A stretch of 64,000 nucleotides of DNA from assembly GCA_045538835.1 (NCBI GenBank), contig JAZQEF010000011.1, positions 1-64,000 on the forward strand, read 5' to 3'. Source of the stretch: RGIG6165 sp045538835. Lineage in GTDB: Bacteria; Bacillota; Clostridia; Oscillospirales; Feifaniaceae. The notes beneath the pieces were generated by a model. The model saw only the letters and a list, made by a program, of their open reading frames with translations. It was not told the origin of the DNA and did not search any database. Below, piece by piece: positions 1 through 7,474 of the stretch (position 1 is its first letter; each line of letters starts with the position of its first letter). Both the position numbers and the translations under genes were made by a program.

Positions 1-3000
1 ATTTTTGCAGATACTACATTTCCTGCATAATCTTCATCAAATGTGAAGCCTGTTTCTTCTGTAATGGGGTCTGCCTGAGCCAGACTGTCTGTTTTGCCCA
101 GATGGTCGAAAGTATACTTGGGCGTCGTCGGATATGTTCCGTCAAGATTCTGAAAGTAGTGGCTTTCAACCCATTTCGTTGCTGTGTCGGGTTCAAAATT
201 ACCAAGCAGCGTAACATCTTCCGCAGGCATTACAAATGTTTCGCCGACTTCTATTTCAAGATTTGTCGGATACCATCCGTCGAAGTTGTAACCGACAAAT
301 TTAAGGTCGTCTGCAACTGTTACGGTAGCACCGTACTTATACGAATTGCTGTCCACAGGAAGTGCGGGCTTGCCGTCAGGCTGTTCACCGTCGTACTTAT
401 AAGTTACGGTAAACTTATCTCTTGTGTAGTAAACCTTGAGGACAAGTGAACCGTCACCCAATACAGTGCCTGACAGTTTGTTGTTTTCATTGTCCGAATC
501 AAATGTGAAGCCTTCATAAGTTTTCACTGTCGCATTTACAGTGGTATTGGTCGTTGCTTTTCCTTCAAAGGTTTCATTTGCGTTAAGTGTAAAGCCACTG
601 TCTTTTATGTTTTCAAAATAGTACTGCACGGTGTATTCCGTGTCGGTATTCGCACCGAATTCTCCCACAAATGCCACAGCCTGCGCAGGCATTGTAAATG
701 TTTCGCCTGCCGTTGCAGTTACCGATGTCGCTTCCCACCCGTCAAACGTATATCCGTCTGCCGAAACATTATTTGCAACCGTTACGGTAGCTTCGTACTT
801 ATATTTTTTAGTTTCGGGATGTGACGGCGGGTTTGCAGGAATATCACCTGCATATGCGTATGACACATCGTATTCATTACGATCATAATACAGTTTCAGA
901 ACAAGGGGTTCAGTTGCAGAAATCGTACCGCTTACAACCTCGTTTTCATTTCCCTCATCATATGTAAAGCCTTCATAATACTTGGGAATCGCAGTTGCAG
1001 GGGTGTCAGTAACACCTGTGCGGTTCTGAGTCTCATGCTCAATATATTCACCGTCTGTCACAGTTTCAAGATAATGAATTATCTTATAGTTGGTATTATC
1101 GGCAGGAGTAAATGTACCTCTGAGTGTTACCGAATGGTCGGGCATTGTAAATTTCCCGTCTGTCACAGTAACGTCCTGTTCAAGAGGCTCCCAACCGCTG
1201 AAAGTGTAACCGTCAGCAGTTGCATCTGCCGCAACGCTTACCGATGAGCCGTATGCAACATCCTCTGCTGTCGGGGGAAGTGCAGACGCATTGCTCGGAA
1301 CAGTACCTCCGTAAACATATGTAACGTCATATGTATTGGCTGTAAATGTGCCTATAATCTCAACATCTTCATCAGGCATTGTGAATGTATCACCGGCATC
1401 AACGGATTCGCCGCCAATTGTCCAGCCGTTGAAAGTGTACCCTTCTTTAGTAGGAAGATCATCAACTGTAACATCTGAACCTGTGAAACGGTTGTATAAG
1501 GCATATTCCTCTCCGTCAACCTTGTAGATGACCTGATGTGTGGAAAGTTCGGGAGTCGCAACCTCTGCCGCAGGTGTGGAATCAGTGTCTACAAGTGAGG
1601 CAAAACCTGAGTTTGTAGGCACAACGCCCCCTATCAGCGTTTCAGATGCCGTGTCAATTACAGCATAGTCGGGAACGGCCGTGAATGTAACCACAAGCCG
1701 TTTACCGTAGAAAGTGCCGTTCTCACCTCTGCCTACAGAGGAAACATAGTTTTCATCAAAATCAAAACCGTTAACAGTCAGCAAATCATCTTTAATCTCA
1801 TAAGTAAGATTTGAGTCTGCGACAGGGTCAGCCCATGTTCCGTCGGCATTTCTTTCGCTTGTCATCAGTGTGACTGTAGTATCCTCGCCGTTTGCAAAAT
1901 CAAAATACGGCGAAAGTGTATCTACCATCGTTGCTTCTTCACCCATCGTAATGGTCGGATGGTCAATTTCCTGAATAATGGAATCGAAGATCATTGAAAG
2001 CGATGTGCTGTTATCGGGTGTTAAATAATATCCGTTATTAACACTTCCGCCTTCGCCCGGAGAAGTCATGCTTGTGGCATTGGGGAAGTTCGATGTCATA
2101 TAATGCATAAACTTGTTGATGTTTTCATCAAGGTCGGTTGCATCAGCATTAGCGTCTATACAAACACCGTAGACGGTAACACCCGCATCTTTTTCCATAT
2201 CCCCTGCGGTTGCTATGGCAGCGTTTGCAACGTCTGTTTCAAAACCATTTGAATGTGTGGGTGAGCCGTCGGTAAATACGATAATAACTTCGTTGCGGTC
2301 AACCGCTCCTTCTGGAACTACCTGGCTGCGATTCATAAGAACTGCTTGAGCAAGATTTAAGCCGTAGTCCACTGCCGTAGCGCCGCCCGGATCAAGTGCA
2401 TTTACAGCAGCCTTGAGTGCAGTTGCCCCTGCTTCATCCACCGGAGTAAGATACTTTACTACCTCTGAGTAGTTGTAATCATCATTGCCTGCGCCCTTGT
2501 GGTTGCCTTCAACAATTGTCGGCACACTGCTGTTATAGTATTCATCAGATGCAAACTTAACTATAGAGATGGTATGCATCTCATCTGTTTCAAGACCTGT
2601 ATTCATCTGCGCGGTGGTGTCGATAAACGAATTTACAGCCTCTTTAAGATTGACCATTTTGTTGACCGTTTTCTGCTCGGTAGCAACAGTGTAAAACTGA
2701 ACAACATCATAATCATGTTCACGCTCTCCCTCAGGAGTGACGCTGAGTTCCGGGTAAACAACATACTCGTTCTCACCCAGAGTATATTCGTACATATCAA
2801 ATCCATTTGCATCACGGCCGTTATTTCTTACCTCGACATAAGTACCGTCATCAAGTTTTACATAGTACTCATTCCTGCCGCCGTCACCATATGCTGTATG
2901 AGTGCCTATAATAGGAAAAATAAAAACCCAACCGTCTATCGTGTAGTAAGTATATGTACCGACATCCGCTTCTTCATATCCTGTCACTACAGTAGTAGTA

Positions 3001-3296
3001 TAATCATCATCCATAGAGCCGGAAACGTCGAGCACAAGCACAATGTCGGTAGGTGAAACAGAGGTCATCTGCCTTACTTCGCCCGTTGTATGTGCCGTCA
3101 GTGTAATATCGACGGTTCCGTCAGATTTGGCGGCAGATGTTTTGGTATAGATAATACCCCCTGCCTGATTCTGGTTTTCTTTTGTGCTCGTTTGTGTAAC
3201 TGTCGGTTCTGCCGCAGATACAAATGTATAACTCGGAAGTAATGTCATAAGCATAACAAACGCTAAAAGACACGCTAAAATCCGTTTTGTTTTCAT
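1..3296 (-). CDS. Large secreted von Willebrand factor A-domain surface protein, C-terminus beyond window
   Basis: The frame is open from an ATG at 3296 to the window edge (1,098 residues, incomplete), with AAGGAG 9 bases upstream. Residues 1-28 form a signal peptide (MKTKRILAC, hydrophobic core, SA cleavage region). A vWA domain follows: the metal-site motif DVSGS starts at residue 90, and a VIIVFTDGSPT strand lies further on. From about residue 580 the protein turns into beta-repeat modules. InlB/Flg_new-like segments (GYTFxGW, FTMP, GxF) alternate with MucBP-like segments (YEGFT, LVLKxYY). Units begin at residues 656, 809 and 962, exactly 153 residues apart. The vWA fold suggests ligand or matrix binding and the repeats suggest a stalk; a wall anchor, if any, lies outside the window. 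The binding target is unknown. Confidence 0.85.
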   Translation of the reverse strand, partial: MKTKRILACLLAFVMLMTLLPSYTFVSAAEPTVTQTSTKENQNQAGGIIYTKTSAAKSDGTVDITLTAHTTGEVRQMTSVSPTDIVLVLDVSGSMDDDYTTTVVTGYEEADVGTYTYYTIDGWVFIFPIIGTHTAYGDGGRNEYYVKLDDGTYVEVRNNGRDANGFDMYEYTLGENEYVVYPELSVTPEGEREHDYDVVQFYTVATEQKTVNKMVNLKEAVNSFIDTTAQMNTGLETDEMHTISIVKFASDEYYNSSVPTIVEGNHKGAGNDDYNYSEVVKYLTPVDEAGATALKAAVNALDPGGATAVDYGLNLAQAVLMNRSQVVPEGAVDRNEVIIVFTDGSPTHSNGFETDVANAAIATAGDMEKDAGVTVYGVCIDANADATDLDENINKFMHYMTSNFPNATSMTSPGEGGSVNNGYYLTPDNSTSLSMIFDSIIQEIDHPTITMGEEATMVDTLSPYFDFANGEDTTVTLMTSERNADGTWADPVADSNLTYEIKDDLLTVNGFDFDENYVSSVGRGENGTFYGKRLVVTFTAVPDYAVIDTASETLIGGVVPTNSGFASLVDTDSTPAAEVATPELSTHQVIYKVDGEEYALYNRFTGSDVTVDDLPTKEGYTFNGWTIGGESVDAGDTFTMPDEDVEIIGTFTANTYDVTYVYGGTVPSNASALPPTAEDVAYGSSVSVAADATADGYTFSGWEPLEQDVTVTDGKFTMPDHSVTLRGTFTPADNTNYKIIHYLETVTDGEYIEHETQNRTGVTDTPATAIPKYYEGFTYDEGNENEVVSGTISATEPLVLKLYYDRNEYDVSYAYAGDIPANPPSHPETKKYKYEATVTVANNVSADGYTFDGWEATSVTATAGETFTMPAQAVAFVGEFGANTDTEYTVQYYFENIKDSGFTLNANETFEGKATTNTTVNATVKTYEGFTFDSDNENNKLSGTVLGDGSLVLKVYYTRDKFTVTYKYDGEQPDGKPALPVDSNSYKYGATVTVADDLKFVGYNFDGWYPTNLEIEVGETFVMPAEDVTLLGNFEPDTATKWVESHYFQNLDGTYPTTPKYTFDHLGKTDSLAQADPITEETGFTFDEDYAGNVVSAK

Positions 3297-3324
3297 AACT
3301 GTTTTCTCCTTTTTATAACGATGC

Positions 3325-3366
3325 TTATGTTGTACTTACATACAACATAAAAGGGATATCCCTTTT
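3325..3366. promoter_or_regulatory. Two adjacent palindromes in the leader of the vWA protein gene
   Basis: TTATGTTGTA (3325-3334) pairs perfectly with TACAACATAA (3341-3350) over a 6-base spacer. It is followed directly by an 18-base perfect palindrome, AAAAGGGATATCCCTTTT (3349-3366). Both sit 30-70 bases upstream of the vWA start codon. They could be an operator pair or leader hairpins; neither has a U-tract placed for termination. The rest of 3367-3596 is AT-rich with no gene visible. A TATAAT-like stretch at about 3460-3475 on the minus strand may be the promoter, which would give a leader of about 170 bases. Confidence 0.45.
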
Positions 3367-3596
3367 GGATTTAAATGTACTATATTAAGTTATTGAGAAT
3401 TTATGTGCATATTGACCGCCTCTTTTATTTTTATTGTAAATCTACTTATATTATAATACATATTACTTACGAAATAAATCGCTTTGTAGGACTATAACAA
3501 AATTTCATGAATCTTCACCAAAAAAGGTTTATCACAAAACTTCTATTAATTATTTTTTTAGCTATATTTTTTACAAGTTTAAATCAATAGAAAGAA

Positions 3597-3841
3597 AATA
3601 CATGCTGAACGTGATCGCATACCACGCCTTCGGTTTGAATTAAAGAGACGCGCTCGACGATTTTTTGGTAGATTCAAACCATAAGAGGTTTTAGTGCAAT
3701 ATCAACTAACGTTGATGTAAAGTAATGGCTTGCGCCATAGTGAAGTTAAGTTTGCCCACTTCGCTGCATGGCGAAACTTCACTACGGAGTAACTTCACCG
3801 CCGCAGGACACTTCACTTGCCCATAAGGGCAAACTTAGTTG
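3597..3841. repeat. Non-coding dispersed-repeat-like element made of short palindromes
   Basis: No convincing gene lies here. Inverted repeats are nested: GGTTTGAAT (3632-3640) against ATTCAAACC (3672-3680), and AGTTAAGTTTGCCC (about 3744-3757) against GGGCAAACTTAGTT (about 3828-3841). Between the second pair, small hairpins such as GCCCATAAGGGC are separated by recurring ACTTCAC/GTGAAGT units. This modular palindrome pattern resembles intergenic repeat families I recall from clostridial genomes. I saw no second copy in this window. Confidence 0.45.
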
Positions 3842-3873
3842 AAAAAAGCCGATGCTTTCGCATCGGCTTTTTT
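3842..3873 (-). terminator. Rho-independent terminator of the tRNA pair
   Basis: A perfect 14-bp stem, AAAAAAGCCGATGC with GCATCGGCTTTTTT, has a TTTC loop. On the minus strand it ends in a U-tract directly after the CCA end of tRNA-Tyr. Confidence 0.9.
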
Positions 3874-3957
3874 GGTGGGGAGGGGTGGATTCGGACCACC
3901 GAAGCGAAACGCAACAGATTTACAGTCTGCCCCCTTTGGCCACTCGGGAACCTCCCC
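3873..3957 (-). tRNA. tRNA-Tyr (GTA)
   Basis: Read on the minus strand, the acceptor stem GGGGAGG pairs with CCTCCCC. The anticodon GTA is at 3923-3921, inside a 5-bp stem. The T-loop is intact and the CCA end is encoded. The 85-base length comes from the long variable arm of a class II tRNA, as expected for bacterial tRNA-Tyr. It lies 4 bases after tRNA-Thr and shares its transcript. Confidence 0.96.
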
Positions 3958-3961
3958 ATTA

Positions 3962-4037
3962 TGGAGCTGGTGATGGGACTCGAACCCGCAACCTGCTGAT
4001 TACAAATCAGCTGCTCTGCCAATTGAGCTACACCAGC
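3962..4037 (-). tRNA. tRNA-Thr (TGT)
   Basis: A standard 76-base cloverleaf on the minus strand. The acceptor GCTGGTG pairs with CACCAGC, the anticodon TGT is at 4004-4002 in a CTGATT/AATCAG stem-loop, and CCA is encoded. It is the first gene of a two-tRNA transcript. Confidence 0.96.
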
Positions 4038-4070
4038 ATCTTTTGTTATCTACCATAAAGTAGCCTAATC

Positions 4071-4100
4071 AATATACCACAAAAGCAAAGTACTTGTCAA
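4071..4100 (-). promoter_or_regulatory. Sigma-A promoter of the tRNA-Thr/tRNA-Tyr transcript
   Basis: On the minus strand the -35 TTGACA (4100-4095), an 18-base spacer and the -10 TATATT (4076-4071) lie just upstream of tRNA-Thr. The -35 matches the consensus fully. Confidence 0.85.
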
Positions 4101-4194
4101 CAAATTTTTGCAAAAAATTTTGCTGCCGTCTTTTTAATAACTTGCCAATATATTGTAATTGTTTATTTTGGGTTTCGCTGACAATACCTCACAT

Positions 4195-4202
4195 GTTATA
4201 AT
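4195..4202 (+). promoter_or_regulatory. Extended -10 promoter for the SleB-like hydrolase
   Basis: TGTTATAAT gives a TGn extended -10 with a full TATAAT at 4197-4202. No good -35 lies 17 bases upstream. The start codon follows 55 bases later. Confidence 0.5.
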
Positions 4203-4256
4203 ACAGCCTTAAGCCGAGGGGAGTCAAACACCATAAGATTTAAAAAGGAGGCTCAG

Positions 4257-5021
4257 ATGAAATATTTTTATGCACTGATTTTTATTATTGCCCTGACAGT
4301 GACCGCTTATGCGGCCGATGTCAGACTTGACGGAAATTCCACAAGCGTGACTGCCACCCTGCGCGAGGGTACATCATATGTTCCGGTACGCGCCTTTTTT
4401 GAAAAGTTTTCATTAAATGTGGAATGGTCACCGACTGAACGCACCGTTACCGTTTCTGATGACAGTAATTCTTTCATATATAAAATAGACAGCAATCATA
4501 TTATATTTAACGGTAACACTCACACAATGTCCGCCAAAACATTTTTAAGCGGCGGCACGACTTATATTCCTCTGCGCAGCACCGCCGAACTCTGCGGACT
4601 TTCGGTGACATGGAACGGCGAGGCTGGCCGTATCATTCTTTCAAATGAAATATATAATGAAAACGATTTATACTGGCTCTCACGCATAATTCACGCCGAA
4701 GCGGAGGGCGAAAGTGTAACCGGAAAGATAGCCGTAGGCAATGTCGTTTTAAACCGAGTCGCCGACAAAGATTTCCCAAATGACATTTATTCAGTTATCT
4801 TTGACACCAATAACGGTGTACAATTTACACCGACAGCAAACGGCACGATCTACAATGAGCCGTCTGCCGACAGTATAAAAGCCGCAAAACTTGCGCTTGA
4901 CAGTTACAGCGTAGTAGCAGATTGTCTCTATTTTGTAAATCCGACGCTCTCCCCATCGAGTTGGGCAGAACAAAACAGACCTTTTTACAAAAAAATTGAA
5001 AATCATTTATTTTTTTGTTGA
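4257..5021 (+). CDS. Secreted SleB/CwlJ-type cell wall hydrolase with a copper-amine-oxidase-like N-terminal domain
   Basis: A 254-residue protein starting at ATG after AAGGAGG. Residues 1-19 are a signal peptide ending in AYA. Residues 20-125 hold two repeats of the Cu-amine-oxidase N1 type (GTSYVPVRAFFEKF and GTTYIPLRSTAEL), a common wall or substrate-binding module in clostridia. From about residue 133 a Hydrolase_2 (SleB/CwlJ) domain begins, with the likely catalytic glutamate in HAEAEGE and the typical GNVVLNRV helix. Expected activity is glycan-strand cleavage (lytic transglycosylase type) of peptidoglycan. It is monocistronic, and the perR -35 begins inside its stop codon. A germination role is possible, but a vegetative wall role is equally open because the stalk domain is atypical of SleB. 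Confidence 0.88.
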   Translation: MKYFYALIFIIALTVTAYAADVRLDGNSTSVTATLREGTSYVPVRAFFEKFSLNVEWSPTERTVTVSDDSNSFIYKIDSNHIIFNGNTHTMSAKTFLSGGTTYIPLRSTAELCGLSVTWNGEAGRIILSNEIYNENDLYWLSRIIHAEAEGESVTGKIAVGNVVLNRVADKDFPNDIYSVIFDTNNGVQFTPTANGTIYNEPSADSIKAAKLALDSYSVVADCLYFVNPTLSPSSWAEQNRPFYKKIENHLFFC

Positions 5022-5046
5022 CAAGTTAAAAACGATATGCTATATT
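5018..5046 (+). promoter_or_regulatory. Sigma-A promoter of perR-rubrerythrin
   Basis: TTGACA (5018-5023), a 17-base spacer and TATATT (5041-5046). The -35 overlaps the stop codon of the upstream hydrolase. Confidence 0.85.
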
Positions 5047-5047
5047 C

Positions 5048-5070
5048 TTATTAGGACAGAGTCCTATTAA
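5048..5070. promoter_or_regulatory. Palindromic operator, probable PerR box, reaching into the perR ribosome site
   Basis: TTATTAGGAC (5048-5057), AGA, GTCCTATTAA (5061-5070) is a near-perfect 10-bp inverted repeat directly after the -10. Its right end supplies the AA of the AAGGAG ribosome site of perR. The position fits autorepression. It resembles a PerR/Fur box only loosely, since GGAC/GTCC replaces the usual inner AT pairs. Confidence 0.65.
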
Positions 5071-5079
5071 GGAGAAAAT

Positions 5080-5457
5080 ATGGAACAGAGAAATACAACT
5101 CAAAAGAAAATAATACGTTCCGTTCTCTGTGAACTTAATCATCCTTCGGCAGGTATGGTCTACAAGGCTGTACATGAAAAGTATCCCACGATAAGCAGGG
5201 CGACGGTCTACCGTGTCTGTGCTGCGATGGCGGAAGGCGGTGAAGTACGGCGTTTTACCTTTGCTGGTGCCGACGACCGTTTTGATATCACCGTAAAACC
5301 TCATTATCACATTGTCTGCCGCAACTGCGGCGAGGTGTGTGATGTGGATCTGCCTTTTATGGGAACACTTGAAAACACCGTCAAGGATGCGAGCGGTTAC
5401 ACAGTGGAGGCTCACTCTCTCGAATTTTCGGGAGTTTGTCCTAAATGTCAGAAATAA
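5080..5457 (+). CDS. perR: Fur-family peroxide-responsive repressor, PerR-like
   Basis: 125 residues, slightly short for the family (about 140). It has an N-terminal winged helix with a recognition helix in TISRATVYRVCAAM (residues 36-49) and a C-terminal metal-binding dimerization domain. The structural zinc site is visible as CRNCGEVC and C-terminal CPKC. The regulatory metal ligands include the HYHIVC segment. PerR uses iron-catalysed histidine oxidation to sense peroxide and derepress defence genes. The next gene, 30 bases on, is a rubrerythrin, which is why PerR is preferred over Fur or Zur. Autoregulation is likely through the palindrome at 5048-5070. Confidence 0.85.
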   Translation: MEQRNTTQKKIIRSVLCELNHPSAGMVYKAVHEKYPTISRATVYRVCAAMAEGGEVRRFTFAGADDRFDITVKPHYHIVCRNCGEVCDVDLPFMGTLENTVKDASGYTVEAHSLEFSGVCPKCQK

Positions 5458-5487
5458 ACTTTTTATAAATTCAGGAGGAAAATTACT

Positions 5488-6075
5488 ATGAAAAAATTTG
5501 TTTGCCCCGTTTGCGGTTATGTTCACGAAGGAGAAAGCGCTCCCGAGTTCTGCCCCGTCTGCAAGGTTCCCGGTGAGAAATTCACTGAAGTTGTCGGCGA
5601 AATGAAACTTGCTGCAGAGCATGAATACGGCGTTTACGGCAAGACCGTAAAGAACAATCCCGACATTTCTGAAGAGGATAAGAAGTATATCTTCGAACAG
5701 CTTATGGCAAACTTTAACGGCGAATGTTCCGAAGTTGGTATGTACCTGTGCATGGCTCGTATCGCTCACCGTGAAGGCTACCCCGAAATCGGTCTGTACT
5801 GGGAAAAGGCGGCTTACGAAGAGGCAGAGCACGCTGCAAAGTTTGCAGAACTTCTTGGTGAAGACTTAGAACCGAATATGAAGGCTACTACAAAAGACAA
5901 TCTCAAATGGCGTGTAGACTGTGAATACGGTGCAACACAGGGTAAGTTTGACCTTGCTGCATGCGCTAAGAAGAACGGTCTTGACGCAATTCACGACACA
6001 GTTCACGAAATGGCTCGTGACGAAGCTCGTCACGGCAAAGGTCTCGAAGGTCTTCTCAAGAGATACTTTGCTTAA
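5488..6075 (+). CDS. rbr: Reverse rubrerythrin (NADH peroxidase type)
   Basis: 195 residues with the domain order inverted relative to classical rubrerythrin. A rubredoxin Fe(SCys)4 domain comes first (C6, C9, C22, C25), followed by a diiron ferritin-like four-helix domain. The diiron ligands lie in GECSEVGMY, EEAEHAAK and DEARHGKG. It should reduce hydrogen peroxide, and in the presence of reductants also oxygen, in the cytoplasm of an anaerobe. AGGAGG lies 8 bases before the ATG. It is cotranscribed with perR and followed by a strong terminator. Confidence 0.92.
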   Translation: MKKFVCPVCGYVHEGESAPEFCPVCKVPGEKFTEVVGEMKLAAEHEYGVYGKTVKNNPDISEEDKKYIFEQLMANFNGECSEVGMYLCMARIAHREGYPEIGLYWEKAAYEEAEHAAKFAELLGEDLEPNMKATTKDNLKWRVDCEYGATQGKFDLAACAKKNGLDAIHDTVHEMARDEARHGKGLEGLLKRYFA

Positions 6076-6103
6076 TAAATCACTTTACCTCGTATAAACA
6101 AAA

Positions 6104-6132
6104 GGGTGCAGGCATCTTGCCTGCATCTTTTT
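6104..6132 (+). terminator. Terminator after rubrerythrin
   Basis: TGCAGGCA (6107-6114), TCT loop, TGCCTGCA (6118-6125), then TCTTTTTT. Confidence 0.9.
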
Positions 6133-6157
6133 TATGTTAAAATGGTATGTATTTCTA

Positions 6158-6186
6158 TTGACTATATATATATTTCTTGATATAAT
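6158..6186 (+). promoter_or_regulatory. Sigma-A promoter of the pyrimidine operon
   Basis: TTGACT (6158-6163), a 17-base spacer and a perfect TATAAT (6181-6186). Transcription would start near 6193, only about 46 bases before the pyrC start codon. Confidence 0.8.
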
Positions 6187-6200
6187 AATAAAAATTAAAA

Positions 6201-6226
6201 GTCTTGCCGAAAGGTAAGGCTTTTTT
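6201..6226 (+). promoter_or_regulatory. Leader hairpin with U-tract directly after the pyr promoter
   Basis: GTCTTGCC (6201-6208), GAAA tetraloop, GGTAAGGC (6213-6220), then TTTTTT (6221-6226). The stem has 8 pairs including two G-U. It begins about 8 bases after the predicted transcript start and ends a few bases before the ribosome site ACGGAG. It has the form of an intrinsic terminator or attenuator, or of a 5'-end stabilizing hairpin. There is no room for a PyrR anti-terminator fold. Confidence 0.6.
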
Positions 6227-6238
6227 ACGGAGTTTTCT

Positions 6239-7474
6239 ATGATATACAACTTTCTCAATATAAAAGAATATTCTCCAAGCGGTGAAAAGCGTGTTGACGC
6301 TGCGGTAGAAGTGTTTCCTTTTTCCGACAGCACCACCGTTGATATTGATGCAACAGATATGATATTACTTCCCGGTTTCGCAGATGTTCATGTGCATTTG
6401 CGTGAGCCGGGTTTTTCTTATAAAGAAACGATTGCAAGCGGAACGGCAGCGGCAGCGGCAGGCGGATATACGGACATATGCACTATGCCGAATCTCTCCC
6501 CCGTGCCCGACAGCGCCAAAAATCTTGATGCAAGTTATGAGTGCCTTAAGGCTTCAAACGGTGTAAGAGTGCATCCGTACGGCGCAATAACGGTCGGAGA
6601 AAAGGGCGAAGTCCTTTCCGATATGGAGAGTATGGCAGAGCGTGTCTGCGCATTTTCAGATGACGGACGCGGCATACAGACCGCTGATATGATGAAAGAG
6701 GCGCTTTTGAAAGCAAAGGCGCTCGGCAAGATAATCGCCGCGCATGAGGAGGACAATTCACTTCTTCACGGCGGTGTGATACACGACGGTGAGTATGCAA
6801 AAAAACATTCACTGCCCGGCATTTGTTCGGAAAGCGAATGGGGTCCCATTGCAAGAGATATAGAACTGTTAAAAGAGACGGGCGGAGCACTTCACGTATG
6901 CCATATATCAACCGCAGAATCGGTTGATATAATCCGCAAGGCAAAGGCTGAGGGTGTGGACATCACCTGCGAGACAGCGCCGCACTATCTTGTGCTTGAT
7001 GACAGCAAACTTGAAAATGACGGCAAATTCAAGATGAATCCGCCCTTGCGAAGTGCAAAAGACAGAGAGGCGCTTATAGAAGGACTTTGTGACGGCACGA
7101 TAGATATGATTGCAACAGACCACGCCCCCCACTCTGCCGAAGAAAAGGCAAAGGGGCTTATGGGCAGTCTTATGGGTGTCGTAGGTCTTGAATGTGCATT
7201 CCCCGTAATGTATACAGAGTTTGTGAAAAATGGCATAATTGATATGCCACGCCTTATCGAACTTATGTGTACAGCTCCGAGAAAGCGTTTTTCACTCAAG
7301 GGTGATGCTGGCTTTTCAATATGGGATGTGAGCACGCCATACCGCATTGAGCCCGACAATTTCAAAACTCTCGGCAGAGCAACCCCTTTTGAGGGTAAAG
7401 AGGTTTACGGCAAATGCCTCTGCACAGCACTCGACGGCAAGGCTTTATGGATAGAACCGGAGGTTATAAAATGA
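6239..7474 (+). CDS. pyrC: Dihydroorotase (pyrimidine synthesis)
   Basis: 411 residues, class I dihydroorotase. It cyclizes N-carbamoyl-L-aspartate to dihydroorotate. The metal-binding HVHLREPG motif follows LPGFADV near residue 50. The carbamylated-lysine region, the HVCHIST segment with a metal-binding histidine, and DMIATDHAPH near residue 300 are all present. The N-terminus is short and lacks the usual longer first strands, but GGAG 6 bases upstream supports this ATG. It is the first gene of pyrC-K-D-F-E-B-I and overlaps pyrK by 4 bases (ATGA). Confidence 0.95.
   Translation: MIYNFLNIKEYSPSGEKRVDAAVEVFPFSDSTTVDIDATDMILLPGFADVHVHLREPGFSYKETIASGTAAAAAGGYTDICTMPNLSPVPDSAKNLDASYECLKASNGVRVHPYGAITVGEKGEVLSDMESMAERVCAFSDDGRGIQTADMMKEALLKAKALGKIIAAHEEDNSLLHGGVIHDGEYAKKHSLPGICSESEWGPIARDIELLKETGGALHVCHISTAESVDIIRKAKAEGVDITCETAPHYLVLDDSKLENDGKFKMNPPLRSAKDREALIEGLCDGTIDMIATDHAPHSAEEKAKGLMGSLMGVVGLECAFPVMYTEFVKNGIIDMPRLIELMCTAPRKRFSLKGDAGFSIWDVSTPYRIEPDNFKTLGRATPFEGKEVYGKCLCTALDGKALWIEPEVIK

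Noticed and set aside
2499..3056. A 185-codon plus-strand frame opposite the vWA gene.
   Set aside because: The minus-strand frame has signal peptide, MIDAS motif and repeats; the plus frame is Cys/Ile/Val-rich shadow sequence.
5026..5832. A 268-codon minus-strand frame opposite perR and rubrerythrin.
   Set aside because: Both plus-strand genes have complete family motifs and ribosome sites; the reverse frame has neither.
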